Below are positions 53,389 through 63,867 of a stretch of 64,000 bases of DNA, one piece after another (positions within the stretch are counted from its first letter, which is position 1; every line of letters begins with the position of its first letter). A program made the position numbers and the translations under genes. Location of the stretch: assembly GCF_051201665.1 (NCBI RefSeq), contig NZ_CP179210.1, positions 868,001 through 932,000 of the forward strand. The letters run 5' to 3'. The DNA is from Psychrobium sp051201665. Its GTDB lineage: Bacteria > Pseudomonadota > Gammaproteobacteria > Enterobacterales > Psychrobiaceae. The notes beneath the pieces are model-generated. The model worked only from the letters and a program-made list of their open reading frames with translations. It did not search any database and was not told the origin of the DNA.

Positions 53389-56342
53389 TGGTCACGTTTA
53401 TTAGTCAGTGTGAGAAAAACGCGCTTAAGAAAACCCGCCGCGTGTTAGACGCCTTCGCCAATCGCATTGGCGATAACACGTGGCAAACGGTTATCACCAA
53501 TGAAGGGCTTAGTGCCGTTAAAAAGCTGCTGCGAAAAACGGCGACCAAAAACACAGCGGTAAGCTGCCATTGGATAAGAACACGGGCACGCAGTGAGTTG
53601 GTGTGGGTGGTGGGTAGTAAAAGTAAATTTGATTTTCAAGGAATTGTGCCAGTGAACATTACAGAGAAAGAAGTGCCAATGGATATACAAAAAAACAAGC
53701 CAATTAAAGGCGTTATTTATGCAAATACGCATTTACAGCGGCTTGATCATCATTTGTTTGCTGTTGGTTATGCGGCTGAGTTTTTACATCGTAAGTTTTA
53801 TAATGAGAATAAGAAAAACCTTGCTGAGGCTTCGTTTATTGCTGGTTGTTTTCATGATATTGGAAAGCTCGACCCATCATTTCAAAGCTGGGTCGTTAAA
53901 CCAAAAAATAAATCATATCAAGTGGAAGATGGGCAGCACATTGACGAAGCAAAATTTAGCTTTGAAAAATACCCACGGCACAATGAAATATCTGCACTCA
54001 TTATTCAGTGCTTGAGTGATCAGTGTAAAGTCGTTAATAAACGATGTAAAAAAGCGATAAAACATGCTGTTTACTGGCATCATGCTAAACCTTTTCGCCC
54101 TAAATCTAAAAGTGACTTCGACACTTACGGAAAAATTTACAGTAAATTAAAGTCCCACTTAAAGGATGGAGCGTGGTCATTAATTACCGAAAAATCATTA
54201 GCTATGTTAGCAAACGTGGTTGAATTAGATCGCAAATATAAAGAAGAGGAGTCTAGTTGTCTTACGAAAGCATTTAAACAAGACATAGACGATGAAGTGC
54301 TAGAAAACTATGACGACACACCGTTGCCTAATTATAAAGATTATAAACAGTATGAGGGTGTTAGTGAGTATGAAAATAAGACACGTGAAAATGCAGAATT
54401 TAATGAAGTTCGCTCATGTGTGATCACGGCAGACAGATGGATATCTTCATTGTCAGCCAATGAGCTTTCAATGCATATTAAGCAAAAGACGCTAGATAGT
54501 TTTATTACAGACAAGCTTAATAACGATGTATTTGTTGAAAGCGATTTAGAGACTCATATTAACGAATGCATTGGAAATTTTCCTGATAGTGAGCGTAGTC
54601 AAAAGCAGTCAAAGGTGGCTAAGCAATTAGCTAACGATAGTGAGCATGTCAAAGTGTTAGCGGGTGCTGCGGGTTGCGGGAAAACAAAAATAGCTTTGGA
54701 ATGGGCTGGTATACGTGGGGCGCAACAAATTATATGGGTTTGTCCAAGAGTGCAAATTTGTCAGGGAATGTTTACGGAACTGAAAGCCTCAGAAGAACCT
54801 TATTTAACCAACGCCACTGTAGAGATATTTACGGGTGAATATAAATATACTAATGACTTTTCGACGCAGACATCAGAGGATCAATATTTAACGGCAGATA
54901 TTGTTGTTACCACCATTGACCAGCTATTAAGCAGCGTTATTAGCCATACCAAAGCAGATCGATTACTTAACTATTTAAGTGCGCATGTTGTATTTGATGA
55001 ATATCATGAATACATCAATATGCCAGCGTTTAATTTATTATTTGCTGAATTAATTGCATCGAGAAAGTCATTGAATAACGGATGCAATGCGTTATTGGTA
55101 TCGGCAACCCCACATCCTTATTATGTTAAAAATCTATTAGGCATTGATACTGATTGTGATGTCATTGAAATGGCATCATTTAATGACAGTGATTATCAGT
55201 TTAATTTTGTCACTTATGATGAAAGTAAAGAAGATGAAACCAATCCACTTTATGCGCTAAATAATGAGACAGCATTCATTATTAGTAATACCGCGACCAC
55301 AGCACAAAAGAGCTTCATTAATAACTTGCAGGATGAAAATGCTATTTTGTTGCACTCAAAATATAAAAAGAGTGACAAGAAATCTCTATTTAATAAAGTG
55401 TTTGAGTCGTTCAAACGAGAAGGAAATCATGAATTTGATTTACTAAGAAGTGGGCCAATAGTGCAAGCATCGCTAAACATCAGTTGTAATGCGATGACAT
55501 CTGAGGTCACCACGCCTGAGAATTGTTTACAACGAATGGGGCGATTGGACAGGTTCGGTGAAAATAATTCGATTAATCAATATACCATTGCTGTGCCTGA
55601 AACTTTTAATAAAGGAAAGGGAAGTGGCGCTGTTGCACGCTTCTTATCACGTTCACATGGTTTTTGTTCAGCCAAAGCATGGAATGAGCTGTTAATTGAT
55701 AAAACTGATAATGGTCAAACGGTTCAAAAAATCCCAGACTTATATCAACTCTATAAATCATTTTATGCGCAAGATTCGTCAGCGATTAAATTTATTGAAC
55801 AAGATATGCTTGCATCTTTAAAGCAAAGCGTTGGTGTTATTACTCATAAAGTGAGTGAACCAAGCACCATAGTAACACGTAAAAAACAAGTCAAAGAGCG
55901 GGCTAAAATAAGTGCAAAATCTCTGCGAGGAGATAGCCGTTTTGTTCAATTAGCAGTATGTAAGCTCGACAATAAAAACAGCCCCGAATTTATAGAAAAA
56001 TATGCCTATGCAGTACCAACTTTAGAAAGAGAGCAAGTTGATAATTTAACGGCCTCTTGTGATGTCATTCAAGGCTATGGCGATAGTAATAATAATTTAC
56101 TCACACACATGATGAAGAAGCATCACAATATTATGGGTGAAAAGAAAGCATTTAAAGATTTTATCTTATTAAATGATGCCAAAGACCCCGAATTTCCAGT
56201 GTATTTAAGCTATACCCCGAATGATTTATTGGCTGTTGGCGGCGAATCTGCCAGACATCGTTCTGCAATTTATTATGGCGAATGCGAAAAACAAGCCATT
56301 GGTTCAATCTCTATCAACAACTTAACTCAAAAAAAGGACTAA
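53385..56342 (+). CDS. cas2-3: Cas2-Cas3 fusion, type I-F
   Basis: 985 residues. Residues 1-95 are the fused Cas2-like domain (VTFISQCEKNALKKTRRVLD ... NTAVSCHWIRTRARSELVWV). The HD nuclease spans ~115-350 (H157-D158 in GCFHDIGKLD; HH at 232-233). The SF2 helicase has Walker A GAAGCGKT (427-434), DEYH (538-541), SAT (573-575) and QRMGRLDR (716-723). It unwinds and degrades target DNA after Cascade binding and is also the Cas1 partner in adaptation. All key residues are intact. ATGA overlap with the upstream gene. Confidence 0.96.
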   Translation: MMVTFISQCEKNALKKTRRVLDAFANRIGDNTWQTVITNEGLSAVKKLLRKTATKNTAVSCHWIRTRARSELVWVVGSKSKFDFQGIVPVNITEKEVPMDIQKNKPIKGVIYANTHLQRLDHHLFAVGYAAEFLHRKFYNENKKNLAEASFIAGCFHDIGKLDPSFQSWVVKPKNKSYQVEDGQHIDEAKFSFEKYPRHNEISALIIQCLSDQCKVVNKRCKKAIKHAVYWHHAKPFRPKSKSDFDTYGKIYSKLKSHLKDGAWSLITEKSLAMLANVVELDRKYKEEESSCLTKAFKQDIDDEVLENYDDTPLPNYKDYKQYEGVSEYENKTRENAEFNEVRSCVITADRWISSLSANELSMHIKQKTLDSFITDKLNNDVFVESDLETHINECIGNFPDSERSQKQSKVAKQLANDSEHVKVLAGAAGCGKTKIALEWAGIRGAQQIIWVCPRVQICQGMFTELKASEEPYLTNATVEIFTGEYKYTNDFSTQTSEDQYLTADIVVTTIDQLLSSVISHTKADRLLNYLSAHVVFDEYHEYINMPAFNLLFAELIASRKSLNNGCNALLVSATPHPYYVKNLLGIDTDCDVIEMASFNDSDYQFNFVTYDESKEDETNPLYALNNETAFIISNTATTAQKSFINNLQDENAILLHSKYKKSDKKSLFNKVFESFKREGNHEFDLLRSGPIVQASLNISCNAMTSEVTTPENCLQRMGRLDRFGENNSINQYTIAVPETFNKGKGSGAVARFLSRSHGFCSAKAWNELLIDKTDNGQTVQKIPDLYQLYKSFYAQDSSAIKFIEQDMLASLKQSVGVITHKVSEPSTIVTRKKQVKERAKISAKSLRGDSRFVQLAVCKLDNKNSPEFIEKYAYAVPTLEREQVDNLTASCDVIQGYGDSNNNLLTHMMKKHHNIMGEKKAFKDFILLNDAKDPEFPVYLSYTPNDLLAVGGESARHRSAIYYGECEKQAIGSISINNLTQKKD

Positions 56343-56344
56343 TA

Positions 56345-57301
56345 ATGAAAAAAGTAACAGGTATTAAAAGCGTAGATTTTAAAATTACAGCATTAGGGCA
56401 TGGTGTGGTGAATTGGAATGGGCCTACATCACTTGTCGGTGATGGTGGGAAAACGGTAGATAATCATTCACTACCTAAGTTACGTGGTTATACAAATTTA
56501 TCGGGTAAGGTAAAAGAAGAAACGGGTTACAAGTACCGAAAAGAAGCGAATGATATTGATTTTAAAGAAAATCCACTTTATATCAGCCAAAACTGTATTC
56601 GTCATCATTTATTCAGAAGCCAAGCTTTTGATGTACATTATGCTAATAAGAGCAAAATAGAAGACTTGACCAGTATGTTGGCATCCATTACAGGACTCGT
56701 TCGTGGATATGTAGTGCCATCGAGTCAAAATAAGCGAACAAGCCCATTATTGCTAGAAGATTTTGTTGATCAATTAGGTAATGGTAACTTTGAACAATTT
56801 GGCCAAGCAGGTGAACGCGACAATTCATCTTTTTATTCAAAAACGACCTTCGGAGATACAAAATATACGGCGTATGGGTCTATTAATATCGAACAGTTAC
56901 AATTTATATCATTAGATAAAAAATATGACCGCGAAGCCATGAGTATTAAATCAGGGCAAGGAGAAGGCGTTGCACAAGCCGTGCAAGATTATATTCAATC
57001 ATTGAATTCTTCACTTAAACCTATTGCCACTTTTCATGAAAACTATGTGCGTAACGGTACTATTTTTGAAGAGGGAGAAGTAGGAATACTACTCAATAAT
57101 GATGCTATTCAAATATTAATAGAATATACGATTGAATTAATTAGTGAGCTGTCAATTCGACAAGCAAAGTCTTACATGTATGTTGATGATGTTGTTATTG
57201 ACTATAACGATAGCAATAAGATGATGAGAATAAAGCGTGATGCAGGCAGTATTTCACCTCAACCTGACAGCGAATATGCCACATATTTTTACGCAAAGTA
57301 G
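56345..57301 (+). CDS. cas7fv: Cas7fv, backbone subunit of the minimal I-F2 effector
   Basis: 318 residues from ATG 56345 (AAAGGA site; the upstream in-frame ATG 56282 lies within cas2-3). VTGIKSVDFKITALGHGVVN and CIRHHLFRSQAFDVHYANKS match the Csy3-like Cas7 of I-F variants. GDTKYTAYGSINIEQLQFIS and a SGQGEGVAQAV segment follow. Forms the crRNA-wrapping filament. Starts 2 nt after the cas2-3 stop. Confidence 0.88.
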   Translation: MKKVTGIKSVDFKITALGHGVVNWNGPTSLVGDGGKTVDNHSLPKLRGYTNLSGKVKEETGYKYRKEANDIDFKENPLYISQNCIRHHLFRSQAFDVHYANKSKIEDLTSMLASITGLVRGYVVPSSQNKRTSPLLLEDFVDQLGNGNFEQFGQAGERDNSSFYSKTTFGDTKYTAYGSINIEQLQFISLDKKYDREAMSIKSGQGEGVAQAVQDYIQSLNSSLKPIATFHENYVRNGTIFEEGEVGILLNNDAIQILIEYTIELISELSIRQAKSYMYVDDVVIDYNDSNKMMRIKRDAGSISPQPDSEYATYFYAK

Positions 57302-57308
57302 GTGATTT

Positions 57309-58313
57309 ATGAAAATAGAAATTAGCTATGAATCTAGTTGGCGGAATTCTTTTCTAGATGGTTCAAATGATGAACCACTTCCTAAAACTGGTCGTAAATT
57401 TGTAGGTTCTATGACTAGTCTAAGAAAGCCTGAAAATTATATGCCAAGGGAGGTTACTTTAAATACTGTCATGGGTATTTTGAATAGGTTGATTGGTGAT
57501 CAGCGAAAGCTATATCAGGCTAAAAATCAGGAAGAATACTACTTTAAAAATATGGAGACTAATATTTCATGGAAAGATCGCCCCTCATATATAAACCAAG
57601 AGCTAACTTATATTCGTAATATTACCGGTAGTACAGATCAAAATTCATACACGGGAATGGTGAGTGTGGATGCTCCAATATTTTTATCTGACTATTCTAA
57701 ACAGCTTTGGGGTGTGTTGGCACTTAATGAGCAAGAGCTGTGTGATTTTATTCTTGATAATAAGCCTGTTGAATCTGAAATAGAACATAATCCATTAGTC
57801 ATTATTGGAAGGCTCGAAGAATTATTCAAATTAAAGCCTATAGAAAAAGAAGGGCGAATAGCTAATGCTTTCGATTATTTAAAGAAAGAGTTTGATAAAT
57901 TCAACGGACTAAACAATAAAGAACAAATAACACTGATAAGTGTGTACTGCTCATCATTATATTTACAGTTAAAACGATTATCTGATAAATATGATGTGTC
58001 AACAGCAAAGACAAAAGCGGGTGGTTTAAGTGGTATTTCCAATAATGGTTTCACGAAAAAAGACTTTATGAGTAGTTACACGTCAGGTGAAAAGAAGAAA
58101 ATATGGGGGAATCCGTATATCCGTAAAGAAAGAATAAAAGGAATAGGGGAAGTGACTTCTTTAATGGAAAAGGCTGGTGGAACATTAGATATAAATATAA
58201 ATATAGAAAGAAATCAGGCGCTAGAGCTTAAAGAGTTGATAGATAATGCTGGAGTCGCAACATTTTATCTAGGGAAGAAAGGATTAGCTTATGTATCAAA
58301 TATTCGTATTTAA
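57309..58313 (+). CDS. cas5fv: Cas5fv, crRNA-end and PAM-sensing subunit of I-F2
   Basis: 334 residues. MKIEISYESSWRNSFLDGSN and GRKFVGSMTSLRKPENYMPR lead a RAMP-like fold with a long inserted alpha-helical part (~150-230). The C-terminal glycine-rich GIGEVTSLMEKAGGTLDINI is also RAMP-like. In the I-F2 system Cas5fv takes over functions of the missing large subunit, including PAM reading. Order and length fit. No Cas8f gene anywhere in the operon. Ribosome site AGGTGA; 7 bp from cas7fv. Confidence 0.85.
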   Translation: MKIEISYESSWRNSFLDGSNDEPLPKTGRKFVGSMTSLRKPENYMPREVTLNTVMGILNRLIGDQRKLYQAKNQEEYYFKNMETNISWKDRPSYINQELTYIRNITGSTDQNSYTGMVSVDAPIFLSDYSKQLWGVLALNEQELCDFILDNKPVESEIEHNPLVIIGRLEELFKLKPIEKEGRIANAFDYLKKEFDKFNGLNNKEQITLISVYCSSLYLQLKRLSDKYDVSTAKTKAGGLSGISNNGFTKKDFMSSYTSGEKKKIWGNPYIRKERIKGIGEVTSLMEKAGGTLDININIERNQALELKELIDNAGVATFYLGKKGLAYVSNIRI

Positions 58314-58325
58314 GGAGTGTGAGTG

Positions 58326-58880
58326 ATGGAATATTATATCGATATTAAATTGTTACCTGATGCTGAAATGCGCTTAAATGTGCTATTAGATAAAGTTTAT
58401 ACTAAGTTTCATAAAGCACTTTTTGACTTAAAAGCGACAGATTTAGGCGTAAGTTTTCCTGAGGTAAAAGTGTTATTAGGATCGAAAATACGTATTCATG
58501 GTTCGGCTGAAAAACTAAATGAACTAATGAATATTCAATGGATTGGCGGGCTTATTGGATATTGCCAATGCACTGAAATATTAGAAATACCTAGTGATGT
58601 TAAATATAGAAACATATCTCGCTGGCAAAGTAACATGAGTGAATCCCATCTTAGGCGTTTAAAGAAACGGGGAACTATCAAGGATGATGAAGTGAAAGCA
58701 TATAAAGCTAAAATGTTTGCGGCTCAAATGACAACATTACCTTATGTCGAGTTGGATAGTGTATCGAATGGAAAGCATCATCGCCGTTATATTGAAACTG
58801 GAGATATACAGGATAGCTCAACGTCTGGAAATTTTGATTTTTTCGGGTTGAGTAAAACAGCAACAATCCCTTGGTTTTAA
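58326..58880 (+). CDS. cas6f: Cas6f (Csy4) crRNA endonuclease
   Basis: 184 residues from ATG 58326, chosen because AAGGAG (58312-58317) is 8 nt upstream; GTG 58323 is also in frame. Starts MEYYIDIKLLPDAEMRLNVL; the catalytic His29 in VYTKFHKALFD falls exactly at the Csy4 position, followed by LGVSFPEV. The Arg-rich helix (SRWQSNMSESHLRRLKKRGT) binds the repeat hairpin. Cuts after the CTGCC/GGCAG stem of each repeat. The ribosome site overlaps the cas5fv stop. Confidence 0.95.
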   Translation: MEYYIDIKLLPDAEMRLNVLLDKVYTKFHKALFDLKATDLGVSFPEVKVLLGSKIRIHGSAEKLNELMNIQWIGGLIGYCQCTEILEIPSDVKYRNISRWQSNMSESHLRRLKKRGTIKDDEVKAYKAKMFAAQMTTLPYVELDSVSNGKHHRRYIETGDIQDSSTSGNFDFFGLSKTATIPWF

Positions 58881-59008
58881 CCATTAATTTCTGCTCTTTA
58901 AAAACTTGATATAAAACAAATAGCTACAACAGCCCTAAAATAAAGGGTAAATCCTTTAAATTTTAGGTAAATTATTGTTGTAGCTATTTTTTTGTCTGAT
59001 ATTATTCA
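58881..59008 (+). promoter_or_regulatory. CRISPR leader between cas6f and the array
   Basis: 128 bp, very AT-rich, with no coding frame. It should contain the signals for spacer integration (I-F leaders use IHF) and probably array transcription. Over half of it is taken up by the large hairpin at 58918-58989. Confidence 0.75.
58918..58993 (+). terminator. Multi-tier hairpin with T-run inside the leader
   Basis: Outer 14-bp perfect stem AAATAGCTACAACA (58918-58931) / TGTTGTAGCTATTT (58976-58989). Middle stem CCTAAAA (58934-58940) / TTTTAGG (58961-58967). Inner AAAGG / CCTTT. A run of seven T (58987-58993) closes it, as in an intrinsic terminator. It could end the cas transcript, attenuate read-through into the array, or act as a cruciform in adaptation. 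It ends 15 bp before the first repeat. Confidence 0.75.
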
Positions 59009-62000
59009 GTTCACTGCCGCACAGGCAGCTTAGAAATTACAAAACTCTTTTAATTCATCCAGCTTTTTGTTCACTGCCGCACAGGCAGCTTAGAAAATTA
59101 GAATGCGCCAGCCATGGTTCTTTGCTAAGTTCACTGCCGCACAGGCAGCTTAGAAATAAGCCAAGTCAATCAAGGTATTGCGATTGCCGTTCACTGCCGC
59201 ACAGGCAGCTTAGAAAACATTCACTGATTGTTTGAATGACTCACTAAAGTTCACTGCCGCACAGGCAGCTTAGAAAATAATGTTATTCCTTGTTTAGCGC
59301 TGCTTTGGGTTCACTGCCGCACAGGCAGCTTAGAAATCTTCTTCGTTACCGGACACTTGAATAATAAAGTTCACTGCCGCACAGGCAGCTTAGAAAGCTT
59401 TGATAGATGTTTCAACAGCAGCCGTATCGTTCACTGCCGCACAGGCAGCTTAGAAATGGTTAACTGTTGCCGCTGCTGGCAGTGCCACGTTCACTGCCGC
59501 ACAGGCAGCTTAGAAAATACTGCCCCCCTTATTTGTTTTCTAGGTCAAGTTCACTGCCGCACAGGCAGCTTAGAAATTTATAGGGGCTATTTGTTGTATA
59601 AGATATAGGTTCACTGCCGCACAGGCAGCTTAGAAAGTTAGTTGCTTTTGGGGTTTGAATGTCTAGCCGTTCACTGCCGCACAGGCAGCTTAGAAAAGCA
59701 TGACAGAACGCGAGGCATCATTTACGCGGTTCACTGCCGCACAGGCAGCTTAGAAAGCCACCAAGCGCGGTCAACTTTAAACCTAACGGTTCACTGCCGC
59801 ACAGGCAGCTTAGAAATGTTTTGTATTCTTCGGCTTCTTGCGACAAGCGTTCACTGCCGCACAGGCAGCTTAGAAAATTAACTTTTGACGGCTAACCGTT
59901 CTTATTGCGTTCACTGCCGCACAGGCAGCTTAGAAAGCAGGATCAACGATGTAAACGCGAGAAGAACCGTTCACTGCCGCACAGGCAGCTTAGAAAGCTT
60001 ATCATCGAGCTAGCTCTAAGAAAGGGTTGTTCACTGCCGCACAGGCAGCTTAGAAATTTGCGATCTTTCGGGCCTTATCTGCTGGCAAGTTCACTGCCGC
60101 ACAGGCAGCTTAGAAATTTTATAATTGGTAAATGTGCTTCTGTTGAGTGTTCACTGCCGCACAGGCAGCTTAGAAATTCAAGGTCAACTTTTGCTTCTAG
60201 CGCCTCAGGTTCACTGCCGCACAGGCAGCTTAGAAAAAAAAAGGCTTTTCGCAGTTATTTGATTTAGAGTTCACTGCCGCACAGGCAGCTTAGAAATGCT
60301 AGTTCATTGTCGATATCACTGGCGACGTGTTCACTGCCGCACAGGCAGCTTAGAAATTGATGAATCCATCTCCAAAAAAAGATGGAACGTTCACTGCCGC
60401 ACAGGCAGCTTAGAAAGTTAATTTTTGCCATTGCCACTTACCAGCGTAGTTCACTGCCGCACAGGCAGCTTAGAAATTAACGAACTGTTACGGCGCTTAT
60501 CTAGCGCCGTTCACTGCCGCACAGGCAGCTTAGAAATATTGTTGCTTGGTGTACAGCCAGAAGCCGCCGTTCACTGCCGCACAGGCAGCTTAGAAAAACA
60601 TCGGCACTTTCGCTTGTACGTATACCGCGTTCACTGCCGCACAGGCAGCTTAGAAAGATGGCGACGAAAAAGAAATCACGGTCATGTAGTTCACTGCCGC
60701 ACAGGCAGCTTAGAAAATCTTAATAACGTGCGAGAAGAACATCTGTATGTTCACTGCCGCACAGGCAGCTTAGAAATTTGCTTTATTGGGATAACCAGCA
60801 ACGCCAGCGTTCACTGCCGCACAGGCAGCTTAGAAAAAACGGGTGAATTACCGTTCGATTGGGCAGACGTTCACTGCCGCACAGGCAGCTTAGAAATAAC
60901 CCTTGAAATATATAATAGTGAACTTTGTGTTCACTGCCGCACAGGCAGCTTAGAAATGTAAAAGCTGTTAATGATGACGGACGCACGAGTTCACTGCCGC
61001 ACAGGCAGCTTAGAAATTTCCATCTGCTCCATCAGCTCCATGACGCCCGTTCACTGCCGCACAGGCAGCTTAGAAAATAATGGCGTTGACGTATGATCGC
61101 GATATTCCGTTCACTGCCGCACAGGCAGCTTAGAAAAGACACATTAACAGTGAAAACACTTTTTAAGCGTTCACTGCCGCACAGGCAGCTTAGAAAACTT
61201 AATACAATTAATCTTTATCGTTATGATAGTTCACTGCCGCACAGGCAGCTTAGAAAAAAAAACATAGATGATTGGAAAGCGGAAAAAGGTTCACTGCCGC
61301 ACAGGCAGCTTAGAAAATAAACAAGCATGACGCTGCAACTAGACTTATGTTCACTGCCGCACAGGCAGCTTAGAAATAGCAATACACCTGTTAACGCGCC
61401 TAAGCCAAGTTCACTGCCGCACAGGCAGCTTAGAAAACCTGTGAACTTTTTTATCGGTGCTGTGATTTGTTCACTGCCGCACAGGCAGCTTAGAAACGAA
61501 CGTAATAACCACGGTCACGCTGTATTACGTTCACTGCCGCACAGGCAGCTTAGAAATGTTACCTGGGATTATTCAAGAGTAATTAAAAGTTCACTGCCGC
61601 ACAGGCAGCTTAGAAACGTTATCTAATTTGCGATAACTGCGGCACTGAGTTCACTGCCGCACAGGCAGCTTAGAAAGATAACTCAGTGACCAATGAATAT
61701 GAAGATTCGTTCACTGCCGCACAGGCAGCTTAGAAATATCAATGATAGCAACAACGGTAGTCGGTGCAGTTCACTGCCGCACAGGCAGCTTAGAAATGTA
61801 ATTGCAATGGCACTGCGTCTAACGTTCTGTTCACTGCCGCACAGGCAGCTTAGAAATGCTCAAAAACAGAAAGCGTATCGTGAAAGAAGTTCACTGCCGC
61901 ACAGGCAGCTTAGAAATGGCCGATGATTGATTTGTAGTGTGGTAGTTAGTTCACTGCCGCACAGGCAGCTTAGAAATGCAGCGCCTGCTATATCAGCACC

Positions 62001-62756
62001 TGCCATTGGTTCACTGCCGCACAGGCAGCTTAGAAAATGTAGATTCTGTCCAACCTACACCATTATTAGTTCACTGCCGCACAGGCAGCTTAGAAATTTT
62101 TAAGCGTTGTTTTGCTTTCATCACTAAAGTTCACTGCCGCACAGGCAGCTTAGAAATGAATCATTGATAAACTCTCTTAGTAAACGTTGTTCACTGCCGC
62201 ACAGGCAGCTTAGAAAAGTTGTCGAGCAGCAACACGAAAGTATTTCTAGTTCACTGCCGCACAGGCAGCTTAGAAAATGATGAATCTTTATGCTCATATC
62301 TTAATAAAGTTCACTGCCGCACAGGCAGCTTAGAAAAGTATCAGCGCCATTTGATACAACGTGCTTGAGTTCACTGCCGCACAGGCAGCTTAGAAAACTT
62401 ATAGCGAAAGGTTAGATTGTCATGTTTTGTTCACTGCCGCACAGGCAGCTTAGAAATTTTAGCTCACGAACAATCGGGAATAAAAGTAGTTCACTGCCGC
62501 ACAGGCAGCTTAGAAAAGTTAATTAGTGACGAGTCGAGGCCTTTTAATGTTCACTGCCGCACAGGCAGCTTAGAAATTGTGGCGCTTTGGCCAAAGGCTC
62601 GAAAGTTAGTTCACTGCCGCACAGGCAGCTTAGAAAAATTAGATACGCTATCCCAAGCGCCGCCGACGGTTCACTGCCGCACAGGCAGCTTAGAAATATG
62701 CGGGTTGTTTGCTCCCAGCTAATAGCCCGTTCACTGCCGCACAGGCAGCTTAGAAA

Positions 62757-62788
62757 TTTAACAACCCGTCACTTTGGCGGGTTTTTTA
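62757..62788 (+). terminator. Spacer 63, shaped like an intrinsic terminator
   Basis: Within this 32-nt spacer, AACCCGTC pairs with GGCGGGTT (8 bp, one G-U) around a 5-nt ACTTT loop. TTTT follows the stem. It is probably a captured phage or plasmid terminator. On the array transcript it would form between repeats 63 and 64. Confidence 0.65.
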
Positions 62789-63867
62789 GTTCACTGCCGC
62801 ACAGGCAGCTTAGAAAATTGACTTAGCCGCCTTGGTGCTTGAGCCCTCGTTCACTGCCGCACAGGCAGCTTAGAAATGATAAACTCGCGCGCAAATACCC
62901 AATTTTTAGTTCACTGCCGCACAGGCAGCTTAGAAAGCTATGCTTGCCGCTGGCAAATTTAATAAACGGTTCACTGCCGCACAGGCAGCTTAGAAAAAAA
63001 CAGCAAGCCGCTTATCTTGCGACTAAATGTTCACTGCCGCACAGGCAGCTTAGAAAATAACACTACGCCCAGTGATTTCTGCAACACTGTTCACTGCCGC
63101 ACAGGCAGCTTAGAAATAAGTTACATTATAACCCATGAAAACAAAAGAGTTCACTGCCGCACAGGCAGCTTAGAAACAGGTATCAGAAGCATTAGTCACG
63201 AATTACGTGTTCACTGCCGCACAGGCAGCTTAGAAATTTAGCTTAAAAAAAGCGTGTCATATTGTCAAGTTCACTGCCGCACAGGCAGCTTAGAAAGTTC
63301 AGCTAGAGAAAATGCGCCGCGAAATGAAGTTCACTGCCGCACAGGCAGCTTAGAAAAATCGACAAACCTATAACAAAGGACTGAATAAGTTCACTGCCGC
63401 ACAGGCAGCTTAGAAAATTTTAATATTTACTGATAATGGATCTTTCTCGTTCACTGCCGCACAGGCAGCTTAGAAATGCTATTGGATCTGTTAATGCTTA
63501 CCGAAGCAGTTCACTGCCGCACAGGCAGCTTAGAAACAGTCGAAAAGTCCCATTTAAGGCTCCAATGCGTTCACTGCCGCACAGGCAGCTTAGAAAACGG
63601 TTATCAATTTCAGGAGTCTTAGGCTCCGGTTCACTGCCGCACAGGCAGCTTAGAAAATTAATAAACATTTGATGCTTACAATTTCTTAGTTCACTGCCGC
63701 ACAGGCAGCTTAGAAAAAACAGGATTACCGCTACAAGAATATTCATAGGTTCACTGCCGCACAGGCAGCTTAGAAAATTAATGCTAAAAAACATAATCGG
63801 CAAAAGCGTTCACTGCCGCACAGGCAGCTTAGAAAGATTGAGATTGTGCCGCTGTCAGTGATTACGT

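Noticed and set aside
52041..58880. CRISPR-associated transposon (type I-F3)
   Set aside because: Cas1 and Cas2-3 are present, no tniQ or tnsABC genes are in the window, and the effector genes look like I-F2.
60357..60388. Hairpin-forming spacer (TCCATCT / AGATGGA)
   Set aside because: The stem is present but no T-run follows on the transcribed strand, so no terminator role is claimed.
59357..63803. Many open frames with repeating HCRTGSLE, SLPHRQLR or FLSCLCGSE peptides
   Set aside because: They are translations of the CRISPR repeat in different frames. The 60-bp period is divisible by three, so frames stay open without being genes.
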